From contig CABUUB010000009.1 in the NCBI GenBank assembly GCA_902494625.1, forward strand, positions 1 through 40,532: 40,532 bases of DNA, written 5' to 3'. The stretch's first letter is position 1, and the number at the start of each line of letters is the position of its first letter. Origin of the DNA: an uncultured Collinsella sp. GTDB lineage: Bacteria > Actinomycetota > Coriobacteriia > Coriobacteriales > Coriobacteriaceae. Below the pieces are notes generated by a model, which had not been told where the DNA came from, made no database searches, and saw only the letters and a list, made by a program, of their open reading frames with translations. A program made the translations under genes and the position numbers. Of the stretch, positions 16,099 to 25,167 are shown in pieces.

Positions 16099-18104
16099 TA
16101 GGCGAACTGGCTCAAGTAGAGGTCGGCATAGGCACCCTCGGCATCGAGCAGCTCCTTATGCGTGCCTTGCTCGATAATGTTGCCGTGATCCATGACCAAG
16201 ATCAGGTCGGCATCCACGATCGTCGACAGGCGATGCGCGATCACAAAGCTCGTGCGCCCGCGCATGAGCGCGTCCATGGCACGGCCGATGGCAAGCTCGG
16301 TACGCGTGTCCACGCTTGAGGTCGCCTCGTCCAGGATGAGAATCGCCGGGTTGTTGAGCAGCACGCGCGCAATGGTCAGCAGCTGGCGTTGGCCCTGGCT
16401 GATGCTTTCGGCATCGTTGGCCACGCGCGTGTCGTAGCCCTGCGGCATGGTGCGCACAAAGAAGTCGACCTGCGCGGCACGAGCGGCGGCCACAATTTCG
16501 TCGCGCGTTGCCTCGGGGCAGCCGTAGGCGATGTTTTCGGCAATCGTGCCATCGAACAGCCAGGCGTCCTGCAGCACCATGCCAAACTGCTGCCGTAGCT
16601 CGCCGCGGTCCATGCGGCTCGTATCCACGCCGTCGAGCGTAATACGCCCGCCGTCAATCTCGTAGAAGCGCATGAGCAGGTTGATGAGCGTCGTCTTGCC
16701 TGCGCCCGTGGTTCCCACCACGGCAATCTTCTGGCCCGGCTCGGCGGTAAACGACACGTCGCGCATAAGCGGCTTGTCGGGCGAATAACCAAAGCGCACG
16801 TGCTCAAAGGAGACGCGGCCCTCCACGCGACCCGGCAGCTTGGCGGCCTTGTCCGGCAGCGGATCGGCCTCCATCTCGGGCTCATCGAGCAGGTCGAACA
16901 CGCGCTCCGCACTCGCCAGCGCGCTCTGCAGCGAGTTAAAGGTAAACGACAGCTGCGTCATGGGTTCGGACGCCTCGTAAATAAACTGGAAGAACGCCTG
17001 GAACACGCCGACGGTCATGTGACCGGCAACCAGCATGCTGCAGCCCACAAGCGCAATAACGATCTGCGCCAAACGGCCGATAAAGCGCACCGCGGGGCCG
17101 ACGGCATTGATCATAAAGTCGGCCTTGGTGCTCACGCGCGCCAGCTCGCCCGAGGCCTGGTGCACCTCGGCAGAGCTCTGGTGCTCGCGGTTGAATGCGC
17201 GAATCACCAAACGGCCCGAATAGCCTTCCTCGACCGCGCTCGTAATCTTGGACACCCACTCCTGGCGCTCGCCCGTCACATCGTGCGTGCGGCGCGAAAC
17301 GACCTTCGTCACCAGCAGCGACAGCGTCATAAAGAACAAAAAGACGAGCGTGAGCGGCACGCTAAACACGAACATCACGATCACAGCGCCCACCACGGTA
17401 CCGATCGACACCAGAAGCTGCAGCAAGCCGCGCTGCATGCTCTCGGACATCTTGTCCAAGTCGTTGGTCGCACGGCTGACGACCTCACCGGGACGATGCG
17501 CGTCAAAGAAGGCAAGCGGCAGACGGTTGAGCTTTTGCGCGATGCGGTTGCGCAGGCGCAGATTGAGACGCTCAGCGACGCTCGACATCAAAAAGCTCTG
17601 GAGCGCGTAGAACGAGGCAGCGGCCGTCCAAATCATAAAGTAGATGAAGATGGTCCTGCCGCAGTTCTCCCAGGTGATGTTGAAGGTGGTATCGTTGGCA
17701 AACGCCACCTGAATGTGGCCCCACAGCTCATCGATCACGCGGGCGCTATATGCCGGCGCGGCGGTGTTAAAGATGGCATAGAACACAATGCTCGCGAACA
17801 CGATATAGAAGCGCCAATGGTCGCCGGCAGCCTCGCTCCACAGGCGGCGCACCGTCGCCCAGGTGTCGCGGGGTTTCTCGTCCTCGTCCTCGTCGTCCAC
17901 ATCGCGCATGCGCTCTGCCTCAGCGCGGGCGCGCTCGTCCTCGGCGCGCTCGTTTTCCTCGTAGAGCGCTTGGCGGCGAGCCTCGCGCTCGGCTGCAGCC
18001 TTGGCGGCGTCATCCAGCTCGGATGCCACGGCAGCCGTTTCCTCGACCAGTACCGCGGCAGCGGCGTCATCAACGCCGCCCTGCTTCTTGAGCTCCTCGG
18101 TCAT
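16098..18104 (-). CDS. ABC exporter half-transporter, catalytically complete subunit
   Basis: The protein has 668 residues. A charged Ala/Glu/Arg-rich N-terminal extension (about 1-80, probably helical, with an acidic DDEDEDE patch) precedes a six-helix type I exporter domain and an ATPase domain. The ATPase has Walker A GTTGAGKTT, signature SQGQRQ (altered from SGGQ), Walker B ILILDEATS with the catalytic Glu, and the H-loop IAHRLST. It pairs with the 578-residue subunit encoded just upstream. ATG 18104 has GGGAGG eight bases before it; the GTG at 18113 would lie inside that site. Export of drugs or peptides is plausible; the substrate is unknown. Confidence 0.93.
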   Translation of the reverse strand: MTEELKKQGGVDDAAAAVLVEETAAVASELDDAAKAAAEREARRQALYEENERAEDERARAEAERMRDVDDEDEDEKPRDTWATVRRLWSEAAGDHWRFYIVFASIVFYAIFNTAAPAYSARVIDELWGHIQVAFANDTTFNITWENCGRTIFIYFMIWTAAASFYALQSFLMSSVAERLNLRLRNRIAQKLNRLPLAFFDAHRPGEVVSRATNDLDKMSESMQRGLLQLLVSIGTVVGAVIVMFVFSVPLTLVFLFFMTLSLLVTKVVSRRTHDVTGERQEWVSKITSAVEEGYSGRLVIRAFNREHQSSAEVHQASGELARVSTKADFMINAVGPAVRFIGRLAQIVIALVGCSMLVAGHMTVGVFQAFFQFIYEASEPMTQLSFTFNSLQSALASAERVFDLLDEPEMEADPLPDKAAKLPGRVEGRVSFEHVRFGYSPDKPLMRDVSFTAEPGQKIAVVGTTGAGKTTLINLLMRFYEIDGGRITLDGVDTSRMDRGELRQQFGMVLQDAWLFDGTIAENIAYGCPEATRDEIVAAARAAQVDFFVRTMPQGYDTRVANDAESISQGQRQLLTIARVLLNNPAILILDEATSSVDTRTELAIGRAMDALMRGRTSFVIAHRLSTIVDADLILVMDHGNIIEQGTHKELLDAEGAYADLYLSQFA

Positions 18105-18105
18105 G

Positions 18106-19842
18106 CTACTCACCTCCCTTCATCTGCGATTCCGCGATAGCGCGGTACACCTCGCAGGTTTCCATGAGCTCGTCGTGCGTGCCTAGGCCCACGATCTCGC
18201 CGTCTTTGAGCACCACGATCTGATCGGCATGCAAAATAGTCGAGATACGTTGCGCGATGATGAGCACCGCGGCATCGCGCGTCTCGTCCTGCAGCGCATG
18301 GCGCAGGGCGGCATCGGTCTTAAAGTCCAGGGCCGAAAAACTGTCATCGAAGATATATAGATCGGCATGCTTCATGAGTGCGCGGGCGATCGCCAGGCGC
18401 TGGCGCTGACCGCCCGAGAAGTTCGTGCCGCCCTGGGATACCGGAGTATCGAGCCCCTGGGGCTGATCGAGCACAAAGGTGCTCTGGGCAACCTCCAGCG
18501 CATGGAGCATGTCAGCCTCGGTCGAGCCCTCGTTGCCAAAGCGCAGGTTGCTCGCCACCGTACCCGAGAACAGCCACGCCTTCTGCGGCACGTAAGCGAT
18601 ATGCCCGCGAATCTCACCTTGCGAAAGGTCGCGCAGGTCAACGCCGTTCAGGCGAATGGCGCCCTTCGTGGCATCGTGGAAACGCAACAAGAGCTTGGCC
18701 ACCGTTGACTTGCCCGAGCCCGTTGAGCCTACAATCGCCGTGGTCTGGCCACGGCGACAGGCAAAGCTCAGGTCGCACAGGGTATCCTCGTCGGCATCGT
18801 CAAAACGGAACGACATATGGTCGAACACGGCAACCGCGTCGGCACCATCTGCGGACTCAGGCGCCCCGTCGCCCAGCGTTGCCTTGCCGTCCACGATGCT
18901 CGGCTCGATTTCGAGCACCTGTTGCGCGCGGTTGAGGCACGCCGCAGCGCGCGGAAGCGTCAGAATCACCATCTGCGCCATCATCACAAAGAACAGGATC
19001 AAGATCGCGTATTCCAACACGGCCGAGATGCTGCCGATTTGCATGGCGTGGACGCCCGCGCGGTTGCCGCCCACCCACAGCACCGCCACCTCGGCGATAT
19101 TCATCAAAAAGAAGCTGGAACTGTCGAGACCCACAAACAGGTGGTTGACCTTGATGGCGTTGGCCGCGTAATCGCTAAACACCTCGTCCAGGCGCTGCTC
19201 CTCGTGGCGCTCCTTGTTAAATGCGCGGATGACGCGCACGCCCACGATGTTCTCGCGCAGCACCACGTTCATGCGGTCGATAAAGCTCTGCAGGCGCATA
19301 AAGATCGGCGCGGCGTTAGCCACCGTAAAGACCGCCGCCACCAGCACGATCGCAACGACCACACCAAGCAGCGTGCCCATGGCGGGATCGATGAACCAAG
19401 CAAAAATGATGCCTGCCACGGCCAAGAACGGCACCGGCAGCACCAACTGAATCGTCTGAAGGACAGCTTGCTGAATCACGTTGATGTCGTTGAGTGAGCG
19501 CGTGATCATCGAACCCGTGCCAAAGCGCTCAAAGTCGCTGGCGGACAGCTCGAGCGACTTGTCGTACACGGCATTGCGGATATCGCAGGCCACGTTGGCG
19601 GCCAGGCGCGCCGAAAGATAGCAGCCCAACACCGTGCCGCCGCTGGCCATGCCGGTCGCGATAAGCATGTACAGGCCGTTGCGTAAAATATAGTCGATGT
19701 CGCCCGTGGTAATACCGGTGTTGACCATGTTCGCCAGCATCGTGGGAACCAACAGCGTACCGACGTTATCTATCAGCACCGCAAACAGCGTCACCGCAAT
19801 CAGACCGCGGTACGGCCTCATAAACCTCATTAAGAGTCGCAT
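18106..19842 (-). CDS. ABC exporter half-transporter, degenerate-site subunit
   Basis: The protein has 578 residues: an N-terminal exporter membrane domain with about six helices, then an ATPase domain with Walker A GSTGSGKST and a perfect signature FSGGQRQR. The Walker B reads LYIFDDSFSALD, with Asp in place of the catalytic Glu, and the H-loop reads IAQRIST, with Gln in place of His. This is the known pattern of the degenerate site in heterodimeric exporters such as LmrCD or TM287/288. Its ATG overlaps the last 13 bases of marR, and the next gene starts right at its stop, so the three are one transcription unit. Confidence 0.93.
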   Translation of the reverse strand: MRLLMRFMRPYRGLIAVTLFAVLIDNVGTLLVPTMLANMVNTGITTGDIDYILRNGLYMLIATGMASGGTVLGCYLSARLAANVACDIRNAVYDKSLELSASDFERFGTGSMITRSLNDINVIQQAVLQTIQLVLPVPFLAVAGIIFAWFIDPAMGTLLGVVVAIVLVAAVFTVANAAPIFMRLQSFIDRMNVVLRENIVGVRVIRAFNKERHEEQRLDEVFSDYAANAIKVNHLFVGLDSSSFFLMNIAEVAVLWVGGNRAGVHAMQIGSISAVLEYAILILFFVMMAQMVILTLPRAAACLNRAQQVLEIEPSIVDGKATLGDGAPESADGADAVAVFDHMSFRFDDADEDTLCDLSFACRRGQTTAIVGSTGSGKSTVAKLLLRFHDATKGAIRLNGVDLRDLSQGEIRGHIAYVPQKAWLFSGTVASNLRFGNEGSTEADMLHALEVAQSTFVLDQPQGLDTPVSQGGTNFSGGQRQRLAIARALMKHADLYIFDDSFSALDFKTDAALRHALQDETRDAAVLIIAQRISTILHADQIVVLKDGEIVGLGTHDELMETCEVYRAIAESQMKGGE

Positions 19843-20330
19843 GTGTCCCCCTCGCCCTTATCGTCAGCCTCGTTCTCGGCGGCCACTTGCCGTTTAAATG
19901 CCTCGCACTCTTCGTTAAGAACATGGGAGAACTTACCGACCAAGCGCATGATCTCGCGCTGTTCCCACGGCTCGAGCGCCTCGAATGCCTGTTGCTCGGC
20001 TTTTTGCGCCGGCAACGCGTAGCGCTTGGCAAACTGCACGCCTTCTTCGGTCAGTCGCACAACCTTGTTCTTACGACTGCCCTCGGCAAACTCCAACGTC
20101 GCAAGCCCTCGCGCCCTAAGCGTCTTGATCGCCGAATTGATGGTCTGTTTGCTGTAGAACCATTCACTCGTCAGCCGACTCGCGGCAACGCTTCCGCCCG
20201 CCGCACTCGTGTCGACGAGCATCCAGTAGGCGCAGTCCGAAAGACCGCAGGCGCGCGCGAACTTCGAATAGATACGGTCAAGCCCGTTGAGCATCCGGTC
20301 GAAATCGACCGGGCTAACTGCACTATTCAT
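19830..20330 (-). CDS. MarR family transcriptional regulator
   Basis: The protein has 166 residues. The winged helix is visible around SRLTSEWFYSKQTINSAIKTL and the wing RGLATLEFAEGSRKNKVVRLTEEG. MarR proteins are dimeric repressors released by small molecules and often control an adjacent exporter, as expected here. Start ATG 20330 was chosen because upstream codons overlap the operator repeats and promoter; its GGGAG is unusually close to the ATG. ATG 20342 is an alternative. The C-terminal tail is acidic. Its stop overlaps the exporter start, implying translational coupling. Confidence 0.88.
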   Translation of the reverse strand: MNSAVSPVDFDRMLNGLDRIYSKFARACGLSDCAYWMLVDTSAAGGSVAASRLTSEWFYSKQTINSAIKTLRARGLATLEFAEGSRKNKVVRLTEEGVQFAKRYALPAQKAEQQAFEALEPWEQREIMRLVGKFSHVLNEECEAFKRQVAAENEADDKGEGDTCDS

Positions 20331-20346
20331 CTCTCCCACCATTCGA

Positions 20347-20405
20347 TAGTCCGAGTTTTGACCAATTAATATCTCTACATTAGTCCGAGTTTTGACTATC
20401 GTCAA
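20347..20405 (-). promoter_or_regulatory. marR-exporter promoter with two direct-repeat operators
   Basis: The 16-mer TAGTCCGAGTTTTGAC occurs perfectly at 20347-20362 and 20381-20396 (plus-strand reading), 34 bp apart. On the minus strand TTGACG (20405-20400) and TAATGT (20382-20377) are 17 bp apart, so one copy fills the spacer and the other covers the start of the transcript. This is the arrangement expected for MarR autorepression. Confidence 0.7.
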
Positions 20406-20446
20406 CAAGCTCGTTGTTTATGGTCGGCTCTACATAAGCATATCGA

Positions 20447-20484
20447 CAAAAAAGACCGCCGGCGCGGGGGCGGCGCCGGCGGTT
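20447..20484 (-). terminator. Terminator of the small hypothetical gene
   Basis: ACCGCCGGCGC (20455-20465) pairs with GCGCCGGCGGT (20473-20483). On the minus strand the stem is followed by CTTTTTTG. Confidence 0.9.
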
Positions 20485-20509
20485 GCGAGAGAATATCGAG
20501 TGTTGGCTG

Positions 20510-20800
20510 TTAAGCAGCGACGGCCTCATAGACCGTAGCACCCGAGAAGCTGTCATGCAGGCTCTTGCCGGCAATCCACGGCAGCTCGACGACCTCGCAG
20601 ACCGTGTTGACCAGCTCGGAGCAGTCAGTAAAGTGGCCCTTGTCGTTGAGGGCCTCGCAATCCTGAACACGCCAATAGCCATCGGTGTGCGTGATGTAGT
20701 ACTCGTGATCGTTGATCGACACGAAAGCGCGCGTCTTGGAACGCAGCAGCTTCAGAAATCCTTCGAAATCGGTCTCGACGACATCTCCAGCCTGGAACAT
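20510..20800 (-). CDS. Small hypothetical protein
   Basis: The product has 96 residues and I do not recognise the family. It starts MFQAGDVVETDFEGFLKLL and contains KTRAFVSINDHEYYITHTDG, an alternating pattern suggesting a small beta-rich fold; there is no signal peptide or membrane segment. The start is well supported by AGGAGGT seven bases before ATG 20800. It has its own strong terminator and an upstream palindrome, so it is a real monocistronic gene rather than a chance frame. Confidence 0.75.
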   Translation of the reverse strand: MFQAGDVVETDFEGFLKLLRSKTRAFVSINDHEYYITHTDGYWRVQDCEALNDKGHFTDCSELVNTVCEVVELPWIAGKSLHDSFSGATVYEAVAA

Positions 20801-20863
20801 GATGTTACCTCCTGGCCCGGCGCCACCACGGCGCATTGATAAACGTTGGTACTCCTTTAGTAA

Positions 20864-20880
20864 AACCTTTATCAAAGGTT
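20864..20880 (-). promoter_or_regulatory. 17-bp palindrome upstream of the small hypothetical gene
   Basis: AACCTTT-ATC-AAAGGTT is a perfect inverted repeat 64-80 bases before the ATG at 20800. It could be an operator. No convincing -10/-35 pair was fixed. Confidence 0.4.
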
Positions 20881-21094
20881 ATGCGTTCGTCATTTAGGCA
20901 AGTGGTAAAAAACCGCAGGGTAGACGGGATAAAACGTTTAACCATCCCATTTGTTTGTCACATTCTGAAGGTACTTTTATGCAAACCTACTTTCCCAATT
21001 GGAATCTATCCTTTTGGCCGGGCAATTGACCGTCTATCGTTTAAGCCCGACGGGTATGAACGGGGCATCTGCAACGCCACCGCAAGGAGACACC

Positions 21095-21616
21095 ATGGAG
21101 ACTATCGAAGCACTCATTCACCGCCGCAGCTGCCGCAAATACAGCAATCGTCCCGTCGAGGCCGAAAAGCTTGCACGGATTATCGAAGCCGGCCAATATG
21201 CACCGAGCGGCATGGGCCGCCAGCCGGTGACGTTTGTCGCCGTCACCGACCCCGCGACCGTCGAGCGTCTCTCACAGCTCAACGCCCAGGTCATGGACAG
21301 CAACAGCGACCCCTTCTATGGCGCCAAGACCGTTGTGGTGGTGCTGGTTGACCGCAGCGTGCCCACACATCTGGAAGACGGCTCGCTCGCCATGGGCAAC
21401 TTGCTCAACGCCGCCTATGCACTGGGTGTCGATTCGTGCTGGATTCACCGCGCGCATGAGGTCTTTGACTCGCCCGAGGGCCTGGAGCTGCTGGCCAGCT
21501 GGGGCCTGCCCGCCGACGGCAGCCTGCGCGGTGTCGGTAACTGCATTCTTGGCTACGCCGAGGACACGCTACCCGAGGCAAAACCGCGCCGCGACAACGT
21601 CGTCTACGTAAGGTAA
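21095..21616 (+). CDS. Nitroreductase family protein
   Basis: The protein has 173 residues. The N-terminal RRSCRKYSNRPVE is the FMN-phosphate binding start of the family, followed by AGQYAPSGMGRQPVTFV; the region NLLNAAYALGVDSCWIHRA lies in the middle and GYAEDTLPEAKPR near the end. Such proteins are cytoplasmic FMN-dependent dehydrogenases or reductases using NAD(P)H; the natural substrate is unknown. ATG 21095 has AAGGAG six bases upstream; the frame opens 32 codons earlier without a binding site. Confidence 0.92.
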   Translation: METIEALIHRRSCRKYSNRPVEAEKLARIIEAGQYAPSGMGRQPVTFVAVTDPATVERLSQLNAQVMDSNSDPFYGAKTVVVVLVDRSVPTHLEDGSLAMGNLLNAAYALGVDSCWIHRAHEVFDSPEGLELLASWGLPADGSLRGVGNCILGYAEDTLPEAKPRRDNVVYVR

Positions 21617-21695
21617 TTAGTTCCGCCGTTCTACCGAACGGCGGGCTCGTTGACGCTGCGCGGGCCGCATTCACGCCAATCTGACGTTCAATTTC

Positions 21696-21724
21696 GAGGG
21701 CGCGACCAGAAGGTCAGCGCCCTC
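21696..21724. terminator. Possible terminator downstream of the nitroreductase
   Basis: GAGGGCGC pairs with GCGCCCTC, with GACC/GGTC inside, followed by TCATTTC. A second hairpin, CCGCCGTTC/GAACGGCGG at 21623-21644, lies closer to the stop but has no T tract. Confidence 0.45.
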
Positions 21725-21810
21725 TCATTTCACGTCACCTTGGCGCAAATGCGGCTCGCTCGCTTTTGGCGACTGACATCGAATGAGCCACTGTCTTGGG
21801 CAGCTAAAAA

Positions 21811-21832
21811 AGCCCCGTCCCAAATTAGCTAC
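21811..21832 (-). repeat. Copy 2 of the 22-bp dispersed intergenic repeat
   Basis: Read on the minus strand it has the same TTTGGGACGGGGCT core as 9251-9272, with one mismatch across 22 bases, followed by TTTTTT. It lies 13 bases beyond the stop of the membrane-protein gene and may help end its transcript. Confidence 0.7.
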
Positions 21833-21844
21833 CCCACTCGTAAC

Positions 21845-22420
21845 TTATATTGACGTCGCCGTTGTCGTCGTTTCGTTCGTCTGGGTCGTTTCGGCGTCGT
21901 TACCTTGCTCGCCTTCGTCCTTTTGAGCATCTGCGATGGTGGAGGCCGCCGCAACGATACCACGCTGGGGCGCGACGCCTGTCTGGGTCTGAGCGCCCTC
22001 GATAACTTCTGTGCCTGCATGCGCGAGCTCGGGCGATTTAAACACTGCGTCCAAGTTGGCGCCACCGCCGGCGTAGCCAAGCGCAGCGAGTGCGATGACG
22101 ATCACTGCAACGACGGCCACGATCGGAACATAACGATGCCAACCAGCCGGATTGAGTCCACTGCGGCGAGCCGCCCCGCGGCTGATGTAACCGAGCGTTC
22201 CGTCGTGCTTGAGCTTTGAGCCCACCACGCGTTTGCGGCCCCACAGCGAGGACTCTGCCTGCATTGCCAAGCGGGCGCTTGCCGAAGGATAGCCGTATTT
22301 AGTGCGCTTGAACGAGCCATCAAACCCCGAGGCGTGTTTGCCCCACGTCACCGATGTCGTGCGTCGGTTGACCGGCGCGGCACTCCGCCTTCTGCGGCTC
22401 GGTTTTGAAGTCTCAGCCAT
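21845..22420 (-). CDS. Single-pass membrane protein of unknown function
   Basis: The product has 191 residues. Residues 1-95 are strongly basic (RRRR near 9-12) and should be cytoplasmic; one hydrophobic helix lies at 97-117; the C-terminal 70 residues are Thr/Glu/Ala-rich and probably outside the cell. I do not recognise the family. ATG 22420 has GAGGG five bases upstream, while the longer frame adds 18 unlikely residues. It is followed after 84 bases (minus strand order) by nothing related; the divergently placed neighbours give no functional hint. Confidence 0.75.
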   Translation of the reverse strand: MAETSKPSRRRRSAAPVNRRTTSVTWGKHASGFDGSFKRTKYGYPSASARLAMQAESSLWGRKRVVGSKLKHDGTLGYISRGAARRSGLNPAGWHRYVPIVAVVAVIVIALAALGYAGGGANLDAVFKSPELAHAGTEVIEGAQTQTGVAPQRGIVAAASTIADAQKDEGEQGNDAETTQTNETTTTATSI

Positions 22421-22504
22421 ATGCCCTCGCACGCCGTAACCAAATCGAAACAATAACGCTTTGGACTGTAGCACACGCGTCGCGCGCGGTCACGGGCGCC
22501 TCGC

Positions 22505-23722
22505 TCAACGGTCATCGTCCTTCAGCAAGCGCCACAGCGTTGTACGGCTTATGCCCAGTACCTCCGCCGCACGGGTTCGGTTGCCGTGGAGATGATCTAC
22601 AACCAGATGCGCGATATCTCGCTCGGTATCGGCCAGCGGTCGCAGGATATACAGGTCGCTTTCGAGCGTCGGGGCGCCAAAGGCTGCGGTCTTAATCACG
22701 TCCTCTTGGGCGAGCACTTCCTCCGCCACAGCGCGGTCCACCGCGCCCGCCCCCACCAATATATACAGTCGTTCCGAGACCTCGCGGAGCTGCAGATAAT
22801 TGCGCGGCCAGCGGTAAGCATCGAGCGTCTTCGTCGCCGCGGAAGACAGCGTGGGCGCTGCCGTCCCAAATGCGTCAGCGAGATATTCCAAATAGCGCGC
22901 AACCTTCGTCGACGCGGCTCCCTGCTCGGCGATTGCCGGCGCCACGCTCACCGCACAGGCGAAGCGCTCGGTCACAAAGGCGGCTTGATCACTTTCGCTG
23001 CCGCCCGGCATGTCATTCGCTGTCAGCACCACATGGCAGCGCGTCGCCAACGCGGTGTCGGTCATCGTGGAGACCAGCTCGCGGAGGCGCTGGGGGCCAA
23101 CCGCGTTCCAGCCCTCAATGCAAAGGGTCAGCCCCGTTTGGAACAACGGCGATTCGGCGCTTTTGAGCACATGGCGCCAACCGCGATCGGTGAGTTCATC
23201 GAGCGCGATGGAAACAAAGGGCTGATCGGCAAAAGGACCGTCCAGATAGAGGCGCTTGGCGATCTCGACCTGACCCGCTCCCAGCTCGCCCTCGAGCATA
23301 AGGGGCACACCGCGCGCGTAGCTCTCGGCAACCGGCGCAGCCACCGAGGCCGCCCCCTCAACGATGCCGTACGCGCTCGATTCGTAGCGGGCCTCAACCT
23401 CGTCGGCGTTGAGCCACTCGATGCCCGAATGCGCCGCGGCGCCGCGCACCTCGCGGACCACGACGGCCCAAAGGCCCCCGCCCTCTTTGTCGGTAGGGCG
23501 AACGGTCAGGCTCAGGCGCGTACCCGCACGCCCCATAACAAGACGCGCGCCGTCTCCTATACGGTCGAGGCGTTCGGCAACAAAAGCCGCCACATCCCGC
23601 TCAAGCGCCGCGTCATTCATGGTCGAGATCGCGACGTCCCCACGCGCATCGATTGCCAATGCCGATGCCCCGGCAGCAGCTAGGGCATCGGTCAAGATGT
23701 TCAGCTTGGCATCGCTATCCAT
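22505..23722 (-). CDS. Fis-type regulator with a degenerate sigma-54 activator AAA+ domain
   Basis: The protein has 405 residues. The C-terminus (about 370-403) is a Fis-type HTH_8 helix-turn-helix with GNRTRAAEVLGISRTTLWRLLK. The middle (about 110-350) follows the layout of NtrC-like AAA+ domains but is decayed: the Walker A is GELGAGQ (144-151) with Gln for the essential Lys, the GAFTGA loop is missing, and the Walker B position reads LTLCIEGWNAV without the Asp-Glu pair. It is therefore unlikely to hydrolyse ATP or remodel sigma-54 holoenzyme and may act as a plain DNA-binding regulator. ATG 23722 has AGGGG upstream. It lies downstream of the YeiH gene on the same strand, 266 bases away. 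Confidence 0.8.
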   Translation of the reverse strand: MDSDAKLNILTDALAAAGASALAIDARGDVAISTMNDAALERDVAAFVAERLDRIGDGARLVMGRAGTRLSLTVRPTDKEGGGLWAVVVREVRGAAAHSGIEWLNADEVEARYESSAYGIVEGAASVAAPVAESYARGVPLMLEGELGAGQVEIAKRLYLDGPFADQPFVSIALDELTDRGWRHVLKSAESPLFQTGLTLCIEGWNAVGPQRLRELVSTMTDTALATRCHVVLTANDMPGGSESDQAAFVTERFACAVSVAPAIAEQGAASTKVARYLEYLADAFGTAAPTLSSAATKTLDAYRWPRNYLQLREVSERLYILVGAGAVDRAVAEEVLAQEDVIKTAAFGAPTLESDLYILRPLADTERDIAHLVVDHLHGNRTRAAEVLGISRTTLWRLLKDDDR

Positions 23723-23847
23723 GATTTGCCCCTGTCTGCAGCGACGTGCAACCGCCGGCGGTCGCACGACCGAGTGTTTCAAAATTGAACGATATTGCTC
23801 ACCAAACACTATAGGGCAGAAAGCGCCGTCCTGCGAGTATAGGTGTT

Positions 23848-23873
23848 GCCCCGCATCGCCATCCTGGCGGGGC
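23848..23873 (-). terminator. Weak hairpin after the YeiH gene
   Basis: GCCCCGC pairs with GCGGGGC over a 12-nt loop. There is no T tract, so termination is uncertain. Confidence 0.3.
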
Positions 23874-23988
23874 GATAAGAGCTCTTCGGGACTTATAAAC
23901 CTGCGGACAAGCCATACCCGCAAGAGCTCCTATCGCTCCACCGCGAGGATGCGCTCACCAGCACGCAGCACGCAAACAAGCTACTTCT

Positions 23989-25023
23989 CTACCAGATTCC
24001 CAGTACGTGTTGCATTCCCAAACTCATGCACGCAATGCCAATCCAGCAGCAAAAGCCCAGCGCGATGGGCTTGCCGCCCTTTTTGACCAGCTCAACGATA
24101 TCGGTATTAAAACCAATAGCCGCCATGGCCATCACAATAAAGAATTTCGACAGCTCCTTGATGGGCGCCGTAATGGACACGGGAAGCTGAAACACCGTGG
24201 TGATCACGCTCGCCAGCACAAAGAACAGCACAAACATGGGAAACGCGCGTTTAAGCGAGAACGTGCTTTTGGCGTCGCCGCCGGCCTTGCGTGCCAGATG
24301 CATCTGCCAGCATGCGAGGACCAACGTGATGGGAATGATAGCCAGCGTCCTGGTGAGCTTGACCACCGTGGCGCTTTCGAGCACATTTGCGCCGGGATGC
24401 ATGCTGTCCCAGGCGCTCGCCGCAGCCGTTACGGACGAGGTGTCGTTGATGGCGGTGCCGGCAAACAGGCCAAAGCCCTCGTTGGTCAGCCCGAGCATGC
24501 CGCCGAGCGTCGGAAACACGAGCGCTGCGATAACGTTAAACAGGAAGATGACCGAAATGGCCTGGGCAATCTCGCGATCGTCGGCATCGATGACGGGCGC
24601 GGTCGCGGCGATGGCCGAACCGCCGCAAATCGACGAGCCCACACCCACAAGCGTCGCGATCTTACCCGGCACGTTCATGACGCGGCAGAGCACAAAGGCA
24701 ATGACAAGCGAGGTCGAGATTGTCGCCACGATAATCGGCAGCGACTGGGCGCCCTTGGACAGAATCTGGGAGAGGTTCATGCCAAAGCCAAGCAGGATAA
24801 CCGCGTACTGCAAGACTTTTTTGGACGTATAGGTGACGCCGGCGGCGAGCTGTTCGCGACGATTCTTGGGAAAGACGAGCGCCAGGACCATGCCAAAGAG
24901 GATGGCGAATACCGGACCGCCGACCACCTCAATCTGTTTGCCGAACAACGTCGCGGGAATGGCGATGATCAGGCAGAACAAGACGCCTTTCCAGCGCTCG
25001 CGTACGATATTTGCCAGTTGCAT
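23989..25023 (-). CDS. yeiH: YeiH family putative sulfate/anion exporter
   Basis: The protein has 344 residues and about ten hydrophobic segments. Its signature VGVGSSICGGSAIAATAPVI in the middle, with NDTSSVTAAASAW further on, marks the YeiH/PSE family of membrane transporters. Some members export sulfur compounds; the substrate here is not known. ATG 25023 has AAGGAA at good spacing. A GntR gene is divergent and 163 bases away, and may regulate it. Confidence 0.88.
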   Translation of the reverse strand: MQLANIVRERWKGVLFCLIIAIPATLFGKQIEVVGGPVFAILFGMVLALVFPKNRREQLAAGVTYTSKKVLQYAVILLGFGMNLSQILSKGAQSLPIIVATISTSLVIAFVLCRVMNVPGKIATLVGVGSSICGGSAIAATAPVIDADDREIAQAISVIFLFNVIAALVFPTLGGMLGLTNEGFGLFAGTAINDTSSVTAAASAWDSMHPGANVLESATVVKLTRTLAIIPITLVLACWQMHLARKAGGDAKSTFSLKRAFPMFVLFFVLASVITTVFQLPVSITAPIKELSKFFIVMAMAAIGFNTDIVELVKKGGKPIALGFCCWIGIACMSLGMQHVLGIW

Positions 25024-25167
25024 ATGGGATTCCTTCTTTCTATTTCACGTTTGCGACGGCTTATGATACGGCAACATTGAGCGCAGCCTTGCGCAAACAC
25101 AGACTAAGATGCCGCAATAGTTCTCAGGCAACAGCCGAATTACCCACCGCGGAGAGCTGATTCGTGG

